Assembly (NCBI RefSeq): GCF_030015065.1
Contig: NZ_JAIVFN010000007.1
Span: forward strand, 1 to 64,000
Direction: 5' to 3'
Length of the DNA: 64,000 nucleotides
DNA from: Xanthobacter autotrophicus
GTDB lineage: Bacteria > Pseudomonadota > Alphaproteobacteria > Rhizobiales > Xanthobacteraceae
The notes under the pieces are model-generated. The model saw only the letters and a program-made list of their open reading frames with translations, did no database searches and was not told the DNA's origin. The translations under genes were made by a program, and so were the position numbers. Shown here piece by piece: positions 36,941 through 45,474 of this stretch (position 1 is its first letter; the number at the start of each line of letters is the position of its first letter).

Positions 36941-37373
36941 GCGGGATCGGATTCTCCTCGCCCTGCTCGTCGCGCACGGCAAAATGGTAGGCGCCGTGGC
37001 TGTCGCGGGTGACCTCGTAGGTGAGGCGGCCGACAACCCGGTTCTCCTTGTCGAAGGTGAGGACGCGCGGGCGCAGCGCCACGATCTCGCCTTCCGGCAC
37101 ATAGACCGAATTGCAGATGATGACCTCGTCGCCGGGCTGGCAGGTGCGGGCGGCGGCGCCGTTGAGCACGCAGCAGCGCGAGCCGCGCTCGCCCAGGATG
37201 ACGTAGGTGGAGATGCGCGCGCCGGAATTGCGGTTCCAGATCTCGACGAACTCCAGCGGCAGGATCCCCGCCTCCTCGCAATGCTCGGGATCGAGCGTGA
37301 TGGAGCCGTGATAGTTCAGGTCGGCCCCCGTCACGGTGAGGCCGTGCAGCTTGCCGGCGACGATCTTGCGCAT
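36924..37373 (-). CDS. panD: Aspartate 1-decarboxylase precursor
   Basis: This 149-residue pyruvoyl enzyme makes beta-alanine for pantothenate and CoA. The self-cleavage site is the Gly-Ser in [10 protein letters not shown] (about residues 24-25), where Ser becomes the pyruvoyl group; [19 protein letters not shown] at the start, [14 protein letters not shown] and [18 protein letters not shown] are family motifs. It is somewhat longer than the usual 120-130 residues because of a C-terminal tail ([19 protein letters not shown]...) that overlaps the convergent barrel gene by 17 bp. The long upstream reading to 37628 is not conserved. Confidence 0.94.
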   Translation of the reverse strand: MRKIVAGKLHGLTVTGADLNYHGSITLDPEHCEEAGILPLEFVEIWNRNSGARISTYVILGERGSRCCVLNGAAARTCQPGDEVIICNSVYVPEGEIVALRPRVLTFDKENRVVGRLTYEVTRDSHGAYHFAVRDEQGEENPIPLRTCS

Positions 37374-37683
37374 GTTCGCTCGTCCTCCCCCTTCCAGATC
37401 GCTTGCGGGTCGGCCCCCACGAACGAAGCAGTCCCACGTGGTGACGCGCGCCTGACGCGCGGCACGCCCTTCGCGCCGCGGAACGGCGAGCGCGAAAAGC
37501 GCGCTGTGATAAGCCCTGCGGCGGATGGAGGAAAGAGGCACGCGCCGCACCCGCGGACGGCCCCGGTAACACGCGGATGCAATTCTTGAACGTGGCACCA
37601 CCCCCGGATTGACGCCGCTCCTCGCCATTTAAACTGTGAATGTGCTAGGAGCCCGCTTCGTATCATGATTGATGAGGGCTGAA

Positions 37684-38718
37684 ATGGCTCATACGGCAGC
37701 GCCCGGCACGGAGCGCGCCCGGGTTCGCCCGAAGGACGACCAGCCGGTGCGGATCGGTGTCACCGGCATCGGCATCATGGGCTCCAACCACGCCCGCGTG
37801 CTGTCCCAGCTTCCCGGCGCGGAGCTCGTCGCCGTCGCCGATCCGGACCAGGAGCAGGCGCAGCGGGTGGCGAGCTTCCTCGGCTGTCAGGCGGTGGGCG
37901 ACCACCGCGCGCTGCTCGACCTCGGCCTCGACGCCGTGGTGGTGGCGGCGCCCACCCACCTGCACCACCCCATCGCCCTCGACGTCATCGCAGCCGGCTG
38001 CTCGGTGCTGGTGGAAAAGCCCGTCGCCTCCACGGTTGAGGAAGGCCGCGAGATCGTCGCCGCCGCCCGCGACAAGGGCGTGACCCTGATGATCGGCCAT
38101 GTGGAGCGCTTCAATCCCGCCGTCCGGGCGGTGAAGGACGCCATCCGCGACGAGAACCTGCTGTCGATCGCCATCACGAGGGTGGGGCCGTTCCCGCCGC
38201 GCATGTCCAACGTGGGCGTGGTGATCGACCTTGCGGTGCACGACATCGACCTCATCCGCTGGTTCACCGGCTCGGATATCCTCGAGGTGCAGCCGCAGAC
38301 CTCCGCCGCCATCGCCGAGCGCGAGGACATCGCCCTCCTCCAGTTCCGCACCACCTCGGGCGTGCTCGCCCACATCAACACCAACTGGCTGACGCCGTTC
38401 AAGGCGCGCACGGTGCATGTGGCGACCTCGAAGAAATACGTCATCGGCGATCTCCTCACCCGCCAGGTGACCGAGCATTTCGACTACCGGCCGGACGGCT
38501 CCTATTCCACCCGCCACCTGCCGGTGGCCTATGCCGAGCCGCTGCGCGCCGAGCTGGAGAACTTCCTCTCCGCCGTGCGCACCGGCCGAGCGCCGGAAGT
38601 GACCGGCGAGGAAGGCGTGTCGAGCCTGGAGATCGCCATCTCCTGCCTGCCGGGTTCGGCGGCCGCCAAGACGGCGCCCTCCGAGGCCTCGGCCGAGAAG
38701 CGCCGCGCCTTGGGCTGA
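37684..38718 (+). CDS. Gfo/Idh/MocA-family nucleotide-sugar dehydrogenase, GnnA/WlbA-like
   Basis: This 344-residue NAD-dependent oxidoreductase has a Rossmann domain (RIGVTGIGIMGSNHARVL, about residues 22-39), VEKPVASTVEEG with the conserved EKP, and the C-terminal Gfo/Idh domain starting IGHVERFNPAV. The ATG at 37684 has GAGGG upstream; two earlier starts are possible. A DegT aminotransferase gene follows 283 bp downstream. Pairs of this kind oxidise the 3-OH of UDP-GlcNAc (GnnA) or UDP-GlcNAcA (WlbA) so that the partner can aminate it. GnnA is favoured because lipid A of related genera contains 2,3-diaminoglucose; this remains inference. Confidence 0.85.
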   Translation: MAHTAAPGTERARVRPKDDQPVRIGVTGIGIMGSNHARVLSQLPGAELVAVADPDQEQAQRVASFLGCQAVGDHRALLDLGLDAVVVAAPTHLHHPIALDVIAAGCSVLVEKPVASTVEEGREIVAAARDKGVTLMIGHVERFNPAVRAVKDAIRDENLLSIAITRVGPFPPRMSNVGVVIDLAVHDIDLIRWFTGSDILEVQPQTSAAIAEREDIALLQFRTTSGVLAHINTNWLTPFKARTVHVATSKKYVIGDLLTRQVTEHFDYRPDGSYSTRHLPVAYAEPLRAELENFLSAVRTGRAPEVTGEEGVSSLEIAISCLPGSAAAKTAPSEASAEKRRALG

Positions 38719-39001
38719 GCGCGCAGCGCGGGCCGGGGCGGCCACGGCCGCCTGCGGGCCCTTGGCGCCTCGCAGCGGCGCGCTTCATACCAAGGGACCT
38801 GAGCCTGGCTCACCGGCCCTTGGCCCAGTCCGCGCAGCGCCCGGCTGCTGCCGGCACCGGCCTCAAGATGTGCAGCCCGGAAACGCCCGCGTTGCGGAGC
38901 GACACCCTCCCGGCGCCGGTCGAAGACCGGGGCCCTGGTCCAGCGCCCCGCCGCACCCGCGCCATTCCGCCCGCCCGACGGGCACCTGACAGGGATCATC
39001 C

Positions 39002-40186
39002 ATGACGTCTCCCGCGACGGCCAAGAGCATCACGGCTTCCAGCATGCCTCAGAACGCCCCCATCGCCTTCATCGACCTTGCCGCCCAGCGCGCGCGCATC
39101 GGCGCCCGCATCGACCAGAAGGTGCTGGACGTTCTCGCCTCCTGCCGGTTCGTGAACGGGCCGGAGGTGGGCGCGTTCGAGGAGCAGCTCGCGGCCTTCG
39201 CCGGCGCCAGGCATGCCGTCTCCTGCTCCAGCGGCACCGACGCGCTGGCGCTGCTGCTGATGGCCTGGGGCGTGAAGGCGGGCGATGCGGTGTTCTGCCC
39301 GGCCTTCACCTTCTGCGCCACCGCCGAGGTGGTGCCCTATGTGGGCGCGACCCCGGTGTTCGTGGACGTGAAGGCCGACACCTTCAACATGGACCCGGAA
39401 AGCCTGGAGCAGGCCATCGCAGTGGCCGTCGAGCAGGGGCTGACCCCGCGCGTGGTGATCCCGGTGGACCTGTTCGGCCAGCCGGCCGACTATGACGCGC
39501 TCCTGCCCATCGCCGAAAAACATGGCCTGAAGGTGCTGTGCGACACCGCCCAGGGTTTCGGCGGCACCTGGAACAACAAGCGCACCGGCTCCATCGGCGA
39601 CGCCACCGCCACCTCCTTCTTTCCGGCCAAGCCGCTCGGCTGCTATGGCGACGGCGGCGCCATCCTCACCGACGACGCCGAGCTGGTCACCGTGCTCAAG
39701 AGCCTGCGCGAGCACGGCCAGGGCGTGGACAAGTACCAGAACGTGCGCATCGGCATGACGGGGCGCCTCGACACCATCCAGGCGGCGGTGCTGATCGAGA
39801 AGCTCGCCATCTTCGAGGAGGAGATCGCGGCGCGCGAGCGGGTGGCGCGGCGCTACAACGCGCTTTTGAAGGATGTCGCCACGGTGCCGGCGGTGGACCC
39901 GCGCGCCACCTCGGTGTGGGCGCAATACACCATCCGCCTCGCCCCCGGCGTGCGCGACGGCCTCGCCGACAGGCTGAGGGCGCAGGGCGTGCCCACGGCG
40001 GTCTATTACCGCCTGCCCATGCACCTGCAGCCGGCCTACAAGCACTATCCCTCCGCCGGTGCCATCCTGCCGGTGTGCGAGACCCTGGCGGAGGAGGTCA
40101 TCTCCCTGCCCATGCACGCCTATCTCGACGAGACCACGCAGGACCGCATTGTCGCGGCGGTGAAGCAGGCCCTCGCCGAGGGCTGA
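39002..40186 (+). CDS. DegT/DnrJ/EryC1/StrS sugar aminotransferase, GnnB/WlbC-like
   Basis: This 394-residue PLP enzyme should transaminate a keto-sugar nucleotide. The start IAFIDLAAQRARI, SCSSGTDALALLLMAWGV, FCPAFTFCATAEVVPYVGATPVFVD, CDTAQGFGGTWNN, the Schiff-base lysine in SFFPAKPLGCYGDGGAI, and RIGMTGRLDTIQAAVL are all canonical. It follows the Gfo/Idh gene, and together they would make a 3-amino-3-deoxy derivative such as UDP-GlcNAc3N. A perfect intrinsic terminator follows. The exact sugar cannot be decided without structure or mutant data. Confidence 0.88.
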   Translation: MTSPATAKSITASSMPQNAPIAFIDLAAQRARIGARIDQKVLDVLASCRFVNGPEVGAFEEQLAAFAGARHAVSCSSGTDALALLLMAWGVKAGDAVFCPAFTFCATAEVVPYVGATPVFVDVKADTFNMDPESLEQAIAVAVEQGLTPRVVIPVDLFGQPADYDALLPIAEKHGLKVLCDTAQGFGGTWNNKRTGSIGDATATSFFPAKPLGCYGDGGAILTDDAELVTVLKSLREHGQGVDKYQNVRIGMTGRLDTIQAAVLIEKLAIFEEEIAARERVARRYNALLKDVATVPAVDPRATSVWAQYTIRLAPGVRDGLADRLRAQGVPTAVYYRLPMHLQPAYKHYPSAGAILPVCETLAEEVISLPMHAYLDETTQDRIVAAVKQALAEG

Positions 40187-40201
40187 GGGGGCCACTCAGG
40201 C

Positions 40202-40239
40202 AAAGACCACCGGAAGCGCCTGCTTCCGGTGGTCTTTTT
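40202..40239. terminator. Strong intrinsic terminator after the aminotransferase gene
   Basis: AAAGACCACCGGAAGC and GCTTCCGGTGGTCTTT form a perfect 16-bp stem with a GCCT loop and a T5 tail, between convergent genes. Confidence 0.92.
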
Positions 40240-40282
40240 GTTTGGCGATGATCCGGCTCAGCCGTTCACGTCAGCCCGCGCC

Positions 40283-41389
40283 TTACTTGCCGCGCTTGAA
40301 GCTGTTCCAGGTCTTGGTGATGACCCGTTGCACCGGCGGCTCGTTGGTGGTGACGATGAACAACCGGTCGAACGTTTCCTTGTCCGGGTAGATGGCCGGA
40401 TTGTTCAGGATATCCTTGTCGATGAACTTCTGGGATTCCAGATTTCCGTTGGCATAGGAAATGAAATTGGAGTTCTTCGCCGCCACTTCGGGGCGCATCA
40501 TGTAGTTGATGAAGACGAGGGCGTTGTCGATATTCTTCGCATCCTTGGGGATGGCGAAATTGTCGAACCACATGAGCGCGCCCTGCTTGGGGATCACGTA
40601 TGCCACGTTCACCGGCGGCTTCTTGGTCTTCTTCGCGGCCTCGGCGGCGCGGGCCTTGGCCTGGAACACGTCACCCGACCAGCCCACCGCCAGACAGATG
40701 TCGCCGCGAGCCAGGGCGTTGATATAGCCCGACGAATCGAACTTCTTGATATAGGGTCGAACCGACATGAGCAGTTCGCCGGCCTTGGCGATGTCATCCG
40801 GGTTCTTGGAGTTGGGATCGAGCCCCAGATACTTCATGGCGGAGGGGATCACCTCCTCCGGGCCGTCCAGGAAATAGACGCCGCAATCCTTGAGCTTGGA
40901 CAGGATCTCCGGCTTGAACACGATATCCCACGTATTCATGGGAATGTCGCCGAGCCGTTCCTTCACCTTGTCCACATTGTAGCCGATGCCGGTGGTGCCC
41001 CACATGTAGTTGACGGCGTGGGCGTTGTCCGGATCGTAGACGGCGAGGCGCTTGGTCACCTCGGGCCAGGCGTATTGCAGGTTCGGGATCTTCGACTTGT
41101 CGAGGGTCAGGAAGATGCCCGCCTTGATCTGCCGCTGCAGGAAGGAGCCGGACGGCACCACCACATCGTAGCCGGTCTTGCCCGCCAGCAGCTTCGTCTC
41201 CAGCACCTCGTTGCTGTCGAAGACGTCATAGCGAACCTTGATGCCGGTTTCCTTGGTGAAGTCCTCCAGCACGGTCGGGTCAATATAATCGGACCAGTTG
41301 AAGACGTTGAGGACCTTGTCCTGCGCCGACGCCGCCCCGGTCAGGCTCAGCGTGGCCATCAGAACTGCCGCTACGATATGACGACGCAT
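40283..41389 (-). CDS. Polyamine ABC transporter periplasmic binding protein, PotF-like
   Basis: This 368-residue protein has a signal peptide (MRRHIVAAVLMATLSLTGAASA-Q) and the PotD/PotF fold: VLNVFNWSDYIDPTVLEDFTKETG, YDVFDSNEVLETKLLAGKTGYDVVVPSG, NYMWGTTGIGYN and GWSGDVFQA are the segments that contact putrescine or spermidine in relatives. AGGAGAG precedes the ATG. It follows the puuA-like gene on the same strand (97 bp gap). No ATPase or permease genes adjoin it, so it must share a transporter encoded elsewhere. Confidence 0.93.
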   Translation of the reverse strand: MRRHIVAAVLMATLSLTGAASAQDKVLNVFNWSDYIDPTVLEDFTKETGIKVRYDVFDSNEVLETKLLAGKTGYDVVVPSGSFLQRQIKAGIFLTLDKSKIPNLQYAWPEVTKRLAVYDPDNAHAVNYMWGTTGIGYNVDKVKERLGDIPMNTWDIVFKPEILSKLKDCGVYFLDGPEEVIPSAMKYLGLDPNSKNPDDIAKAGELLMSVRPYIKKFDSSGYINALARGDICLAVGWSGDVFQAKARAAEAAKKTKKPPVNVAYVIPKQGALMWFDNFAIPKDAKNIDNALVFINYMMRPEVAAKNSNFISYANGNLESQKFIDKDILNNPAIYPDKETFDRLFIVTTNEPPVQRVITKTWNSFKRGK

Positions 41390-41486
41390 CCGCCGCTCTC
41401 CTCTGGAAAGGGGCTGTTTTTACCTTTGCCCCATGGCGCCAAGGCTATGTCGTCGAGCAGGGGTCCTCAACAGGAAACGCGGCGGT

Positions 41487-42890
41487 TCACAGATACGTTT
41501 CATACTCCAAAGGAAGAATGACCCTGCGGAAGGCGTTGAGTTCCTCCTGCTTCATCACCGCGTAGATCCGCCGGTAGTCCGTCCCGAAAGCGCGGGCGAT
41601 GAAATCGGAGCCGGCAAAGCGGGTGACCGCCACTTCCATGTCGGGGGAAAGGCGTTCGGCGGCCTCGTGCTCGTAGGCGTTGCCGGACAAGGGGGCCGGC
41701 GGCTCGATTGTCTGCTCCAGCCCCTCCAGCATGCCGGCGAGGATCGCCGCGAGCACGAGATGGGGGTGGGCCTCCGCACCGGCGATGCGGTGCTCCAGCC
41801 GGCGGGCGTGCAGCGGCCCGTTGGGCACGCGCACCGCCACCAGGCGGTTGTCGAAGCCCCAGCTGACCGAGGTCGGCGCATAGCTGCCCGGCACCAGGCG
41901 GCGATAGCCGTTGAAGCTCGGCACGAAGATCAGCGTCGCGTCGGCCATGGTGGCGAGCAGCCCGCCCGCCGCATGGCGCAGCGCCGCGTCCCCGACCCCG
42001 TCCGGCCGGGCGAACAGGTTGCCGCCGCCCTGCTCCATCAGGCTCGCATGGACGTGCATGCCGTTGCCGGCGAAGTCCGCCAGCGGCTTGGCCATGAAGG
42101 TGGCCCTCAGCCCATGCCGGCGCGCCACCCCGTCGATCAGGCGGCGCAGCAGCACCGCGTCGTCGGCCGCCCCCAGCGCATCCACCCGGTGATAAAGATT
42201 GACCTCGAATTGGCCCGGCGCCGCCTCCGAGATCACGGTGTCGGCCGGCAACCCCTGCACGGCGCAGGCGGCGCGCATGTCGTGCAGAACCTCGGCGAAG
42301 GCGTCGAGGTCCGACATGGCATACATGTTCTGCCGTGCCTGCCCCGTGGCCTGGAACACCGGCTCGGGCGGCGCGCCGGGGGCGGTGCCGGGCTTCAGGA
42401 GGTAGAATTCCAGCTCGAAGGCGACGCAGGGCGAGAGCCCGCGCGCGGCGAAGCGCTCCACCACGGCGGCGAGTTGCTGGCGCGGGTCCAGCTTCCACGG
42501 CGCGCCGCGGGCCGACCCGTCCGGCTCGTGCATGGTGATGAGCACCTGCGCCGTGGGGCGCGGCGCCCAGGGCACCGGCTTCAGCGTGCCCGGAACCGGC
42601 CAGCACAACCCGTCCTTGTCGCCTGTCTCCATGTGGATTTCGGTGGCTTCCACCTCGCAGCCCCAGATGTCGAGGCCGAAGATGGAGAGGGGAATGGCGA
42701 CGCCGTCCTTCCAGATCTTGCGCATGGAATGGCCGGGAATCCATTTGCCGCGAAGCACCCCCGAGGTGTCGGGCAGAAGGACTTCCACCACCTCCGGCTC
42801 ACCGAAGGCTGAAAGATAGGCCGCGACCTCGTCCGCGCCCCCGGGGGCCGCGGCATCTTCGGGTCTTCGACCGGAAACCGAGGTCGGCAT
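41487..42890 (-). CDS. Glutamine-synthetase-family enzyme, probably gamma-glutamylputrescine synthetase (PuuA-like)
   Basis: This 467-residue ligase has the GS beta-grasp and catalytic domains: PDTSGVLRGKWIP, FELEFYLLKPG (metal-binding Glu), SEAAPGQFEVNLYHR, FMAKPLADFAGNGMHVHASL, FVPSFNGYRRLVPGSYAP and RVPNGPLHARRLEHRIAGAEAHPHLVLAA. The sequence resembles PuuA/SpuI rather than nitrogen-assimilating GlnA, as the adenylylation loop of GlnA is not apparent. Upstream of a PotF-like binding protein, it probably starts putrescine breakdown by glutamylation. GGAG lies five bases before the ATG. Confidence 0.88.
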   Translation of the reverse strand: MPTSVSGRRPEDAAAPGGADEVAAYLSAFGEPEVVEVLLPDTSGVLRGKWIPGHSMRKIWKDGVAIPLSIFGLDIWGCEVEATEIHMETGDKDGLCWPVPGTLKPVPWAPRPTAQVLITMHEPDGSARGAPWKLDPRQQLAAVVERFAARGLSPCVAFELEFYLLKPGTAPGAPPEPVFQATGQARQNMYAMSDLDAFAEVLHDMRAACAVQGLPADTVISEAAPGQFEVNLYHRVDALGAADDAVLLRRLIDGVARRHGLRATFMAKPLADFAGNGMHVHASLMEQGGGNLFARPDGVGDAALRHAAGGLLATMADATLIFVPSFNGYRRLVPGSYAPTSVSWGFDNRLVAVRVPNGPLHARRLEHRIAGAEAHPHLVLAAILAGMLEGLEQTIEPPAPLSGNAYEHEAAERLSPDMEVAVTRFAGSDFIARAFGTDYRRIYAVMKQEELNAFRRVILPLEYETYL

Positions 42891-43149
42891 GACACTCCAT
42901 TCAAAAAAACAGCGATTTCCCGGTTATCCAAGCGCGATCCTCGGGAACCTTCAAGCGCCACGATGATTATGCACCGGGAGTGGTACCGGGCGCATGGCGC
43001 GCGGGGCTGCGCTGGCGCATTGCAACGGAACAAGACCATCCCATGAGGACAACAGCGGGACGCCTGACAGGTCCACTCCCTGCGGCGCGCCTCAGGGACG
43101 CATCCGCCGCTCAGAGGCCGTCATGCGAGGGGGCTCCATTGCGCTGGTG

Positions 43150-43660
43150 ATGCCCCGCGGCCTTTCGCGCAGTCGTGGCGCGGCTTTGCCCTGCGCGCCG
43201 GCCTCAGCGCCATCTCCATCTCGCTGGTCTACCGGGCTCAGGACGACGCCGCCGACGTGACCCATACCCTGCGCTTGATGAACGCGATATCATAGGCTTA
43301 GGTGATAATCCGGCAGGCCGAAAGCGCCAAACGCGGCTCTCTCATCGCCGGTGGCGGGGGGCTTCCTGCGCTTCTCGGGGGAATCGAAGGCCCGCGCCCT
43401 GCCGACCCTCGACGACATCGCCAGCCTGACGCCGGACAAGCCGGCCCAGCAGGTCCGCGTCGCGGAAGCGCGGCCACTCCTGGCAACCCTCTTCGTGGCC
43501 TTCGATCGCGCCATCGCGCTGCGCTGCAGCGGCGGTGCCGAGGGCACGCAATCGAACCTGGAGGCCGACCCCACCGAAGGCGCCATGACCCGTCTCGGGA
43601 TGCGGCTCATCGACATGAAGGCGCCAGGCGCCTCCATGCCCGTGACCGGATGCCCGGTCC
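43150..43660 (+). pseudogene. Degraded CHASE3-domain sensor protein fragment
   Basis: Reading from 43173, SWRGFALRAGLSAISISLVYRAQ looks like a membrane helix, then DVTHTLRLMNAIS, two in-frame TAG codons (43293, 43299), then RQAESAKRGSLIAG. After a six-G run (43356-43361) the homology continues in the +1 frame as GGFLRF ... ALPTLDDIASLTPDKPAQQVRVAEARPLLATLFVAFDRAIAL. These match a CHASE3 extracellular sensor domain. No histidine kinase or other output domain follows, and the tail overlaps the 3' end of the 2Fe-2S ferredoxin gene. Two nonsense mutations, one frameshift and truncation show it is dead. Confidence 0.7.
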
Positions 43661-44014
43661 TCAGATGCGCGGAACGATGATGAGCCGCTCCACCGGCTTG
43701 CCGCCGAGGAGGTGGGAGGAGACGATCTCGTCGATGTCTTCCGGGGTCTTGGGCGTGTACCAGATGCCCTGCGGATAGACGACCATGATGGGTCCCGCCT
43801 GGCAGAAGCTGAGGCAGCCCGAGGAGGTCATGGCGATGTCGCGCCGTCCCGACGCCTCCAGCTTCTTGCCCAGCCGCTCCCACAGGGGCGCCGCACCGTT
43901 GGCCCCGCACGAGCCGCGCGGATGCTGGGGCGGCCGCTGCGTGAAGCAGCAGAAGACGTGGTAGGTATAAACCTGCGGGATATCGAGGACTTCGCTTTCG
44001 GCAGCTTCAGACAT
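43661..44014 (-). CDS. Thioredoxin-like 2Fe-2S ferredoxin
   Basis: This 117-residue protein belongs to the thioredoxin-like (Shethna-type) 2Fe-2S ferredoxins. The cysteines FCCFTQRPPQHPRGSCG in the N-terminal part and SGCLSFCQAGP in the middle fit the C-x10-12-C ... C-x3-C cluster pattern, and the end PVERLIIVPRI is typical. It carries electrons for an unknown partner. The ATG at 44014 is chosen by family length; no strong ribosome-binding site is seen and upstream in-frame sequence is not conserved. Its 3' end abuts the CHASE3 pseudogene; the next gene upstream, cysP-like, is 273 bp away. Confidence 0.87.
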   Translation of the reverse strand: MSEAAESEVLDIPQVYTYHVFCCFTQRPPQHPRGSCGANGAAPLWERLGKKLEASGRRDIAMTSSGCLSFCQAGPIMVVYPQGIWYTPKTPEDIDEIVSSHLLGGKPVERLIIVPRI

Positions 44015-44287
44015 GACGGCTCGCGGCTCGGTGGGGCTGGTCTGGAGCCATTCAAAATACGTGCCGGGGAGGCGTCCGCCTCCGAAACTCAAGCGCAGGC
44101 AAGATGTTCCTACCGCCCTGGCCGGGCGCGCGGGAGAACGCCGGCACCGGCCAAAGCCGACAGGGCGGGAATGCGACACAGGCCTGAGGCGCCCACCCCT
44201 TCGCTGCGACCTGGGGCGGCCGGGCCGCCGGAACGCGCTTGCACGCCCCCGCAGGCCCCACCCGCTTCGATCACCTCGATCCCTCGA

Positions 44288-45310
44288 TCATTTGGCGCTG
44301 AACAGGGAATCCAGCCTGGCGCCGGAGGCGAAGTGCTCGGCCTGGAGCTTCTGCCAGCCGCCGAACACCTCCTCCACCTTCACGAGGCGCACCGGCGGGA
44401 ACTGGGCCTTGAAGGCTTCCGCCACCTTGGGGTCCACCACCCGGTGGAAGGCCTTGGCGGCGACGGTCTGGCCGGCCGGCGAATAGAGGAAGTCGAGATA
44501 GGCCGTGGCCGAGGCGCGCGAGCCGCGCTTGTCCACCACCTTGTCCACCACCGCCACCGGGAACTCCGCGAGCAGGCTCACGGAGGGCACCACGGTCTGC
44601 AGCTTGCGGTCGGGATAGAGGCCCTCGATGGTCCGCGTCTCGGCCTCGAAGGTCACCAGCACGTCGCCGGTCTCGCGCTCCACGAAGGTGGTGGTGGCGG
44701 CGCGGCCGCCGGTGTCGAACACCGGCACGTTGGCAAGCAGCTTCTTCACGAAGGCGTCGGCCTTGGCGGCGTCGCCCTTGTTCTGCTCCAGCGCGAAGGC
44801 ATAGGCGGCCAGATAGGTGTAGCGCGCATTGCCCGAGGTCTTGGGGTTGGGGAAGATGACCTTGACGTCGTCGCGCACCAGGTCCGACCAGTCCTTGATG
44901 CCCTTGGGATTGCCGGCGCGCACCAGGAAGGCGGGGAAGGAATAGTACGGCGAGGCGGCATTGGGGAATTTTGCCTGCCAGTCCTTGGCCACGAAGCCGG
45001 CCTTGGCCAGCGTATCCACGTCGATCACCTGATTGAAGGTAACCACGTCCGCCTCCAGCCCCTCGATGATGGCGCGGGCCTGGCGCGAGGAGCCGGCATG
45101 GCTCTGGTTCACGGTCAGCTCCTGGCCGGTCTTCTCCTTCCAGAAGGGGATGAACTCGGCATTCACGGCGGTGAACAGCTCGCGGGAGATGTCATAGGAG
45201 ACGTTGAGCAGCGAGTTCGGTCCCTGCTGGGCAAAGGCCGGCAGGGCGCCGACCGGCGCGGCAGCGGCGCCGGCGAGCGCAAGAGCAAGTACGGCGCGGC
45301 GGGTAATCAT
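44288..45310 (-). CDS. Sulfate ABC transporter substrate-binding protein (Sbp/CysP)
   Basis: This 340-residue periplasmic protein has a Tat-like or Sec signal peptide (MITRRAVLALALAGAAAAPVGALPAFAQ) and the sulfate-binding signatures LLNVSYDISRELFTAVNAEF, NQSHAGSSRQARAIIEGLEADVVTFNQ, IFPNPKTSGNARYTYLAAYA, TFEAE. The GGGAGAGG before the ATG at 45310 sets the start. No CysT/W/A permease or ATPase genes accompany it, so it probably works with a transporter elsewhere. An array of TTTCA/TGAAA dyads lies just upstream and may control it in response to sulfur supply. Confidence 0.94.
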   Translation of the reverse strand: MITRRAVLALALAGAAAAPVGALPAFAQQGPNSLLNVSYDISRELFTAVNAEFIPFWKEKTGQELTVNQSHAGSSRQARAIIEGLEADVVTFNQVIDVDTLAKAGFVAKDWQAKFPNAASPYYSFPAFLVRAGNPKGIKDWSDLVRDDVKVIFPNPKTSGNARYTYLAAYAFALEQNKGDAAKADAFVKKLLANVPVFDTGGRAATTTFVERETGDVLVTFEAETRTIEGLYPDRKLQTVVPSVSLLAEFPVAVVDKVVDKRGSRASATAYLDFLYSPAGQTVAAKAFHRVVDPKVAEAFKAQFPPVRLVKVEEVFGGWQKLQAEHFASGARLDSLFSAK

Positions 45311-45328
45311 GAAGCCTCTCCCATCCAC

Positions 45329-45381
45329 ATTTCATATTAGGTGAAATGCATAATTCACATGAGCCATGCATAGCATGTGAA
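45329..45381. promoter_or_regulatory. Two inverted repeats upstream of the sulfate-binding protein gene
   Basis: ATTTCA-N7-TGAAAT (45329-45347) and TTCACATG-N12-CATGTGAA (45354-45381) form two adjacent dyads with a shared TTTCA-type half-site, in the only AT-rich patch around, 19-71 bp before the start. They look like operators for a dimeric regulator and probably overlap the promoter. The regulator is unknown. Confidence 0.5.
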
Positions 45382-45474
45382 ATTTGGGATGTGAACCGCC
45401 CGTGCGGCAGGCCGGGGCCGCCGTGGCGGGCCGGGAGGGGCGGCACCGTCACCCCCGGCCCGCCCCGCTTCGCA

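Noticed and set aside
37374-37628. N-terminal extension of PanD
   Set aside because: It is not conserved; the family start [11 protein letters not shown] fits the ATG at 37373.
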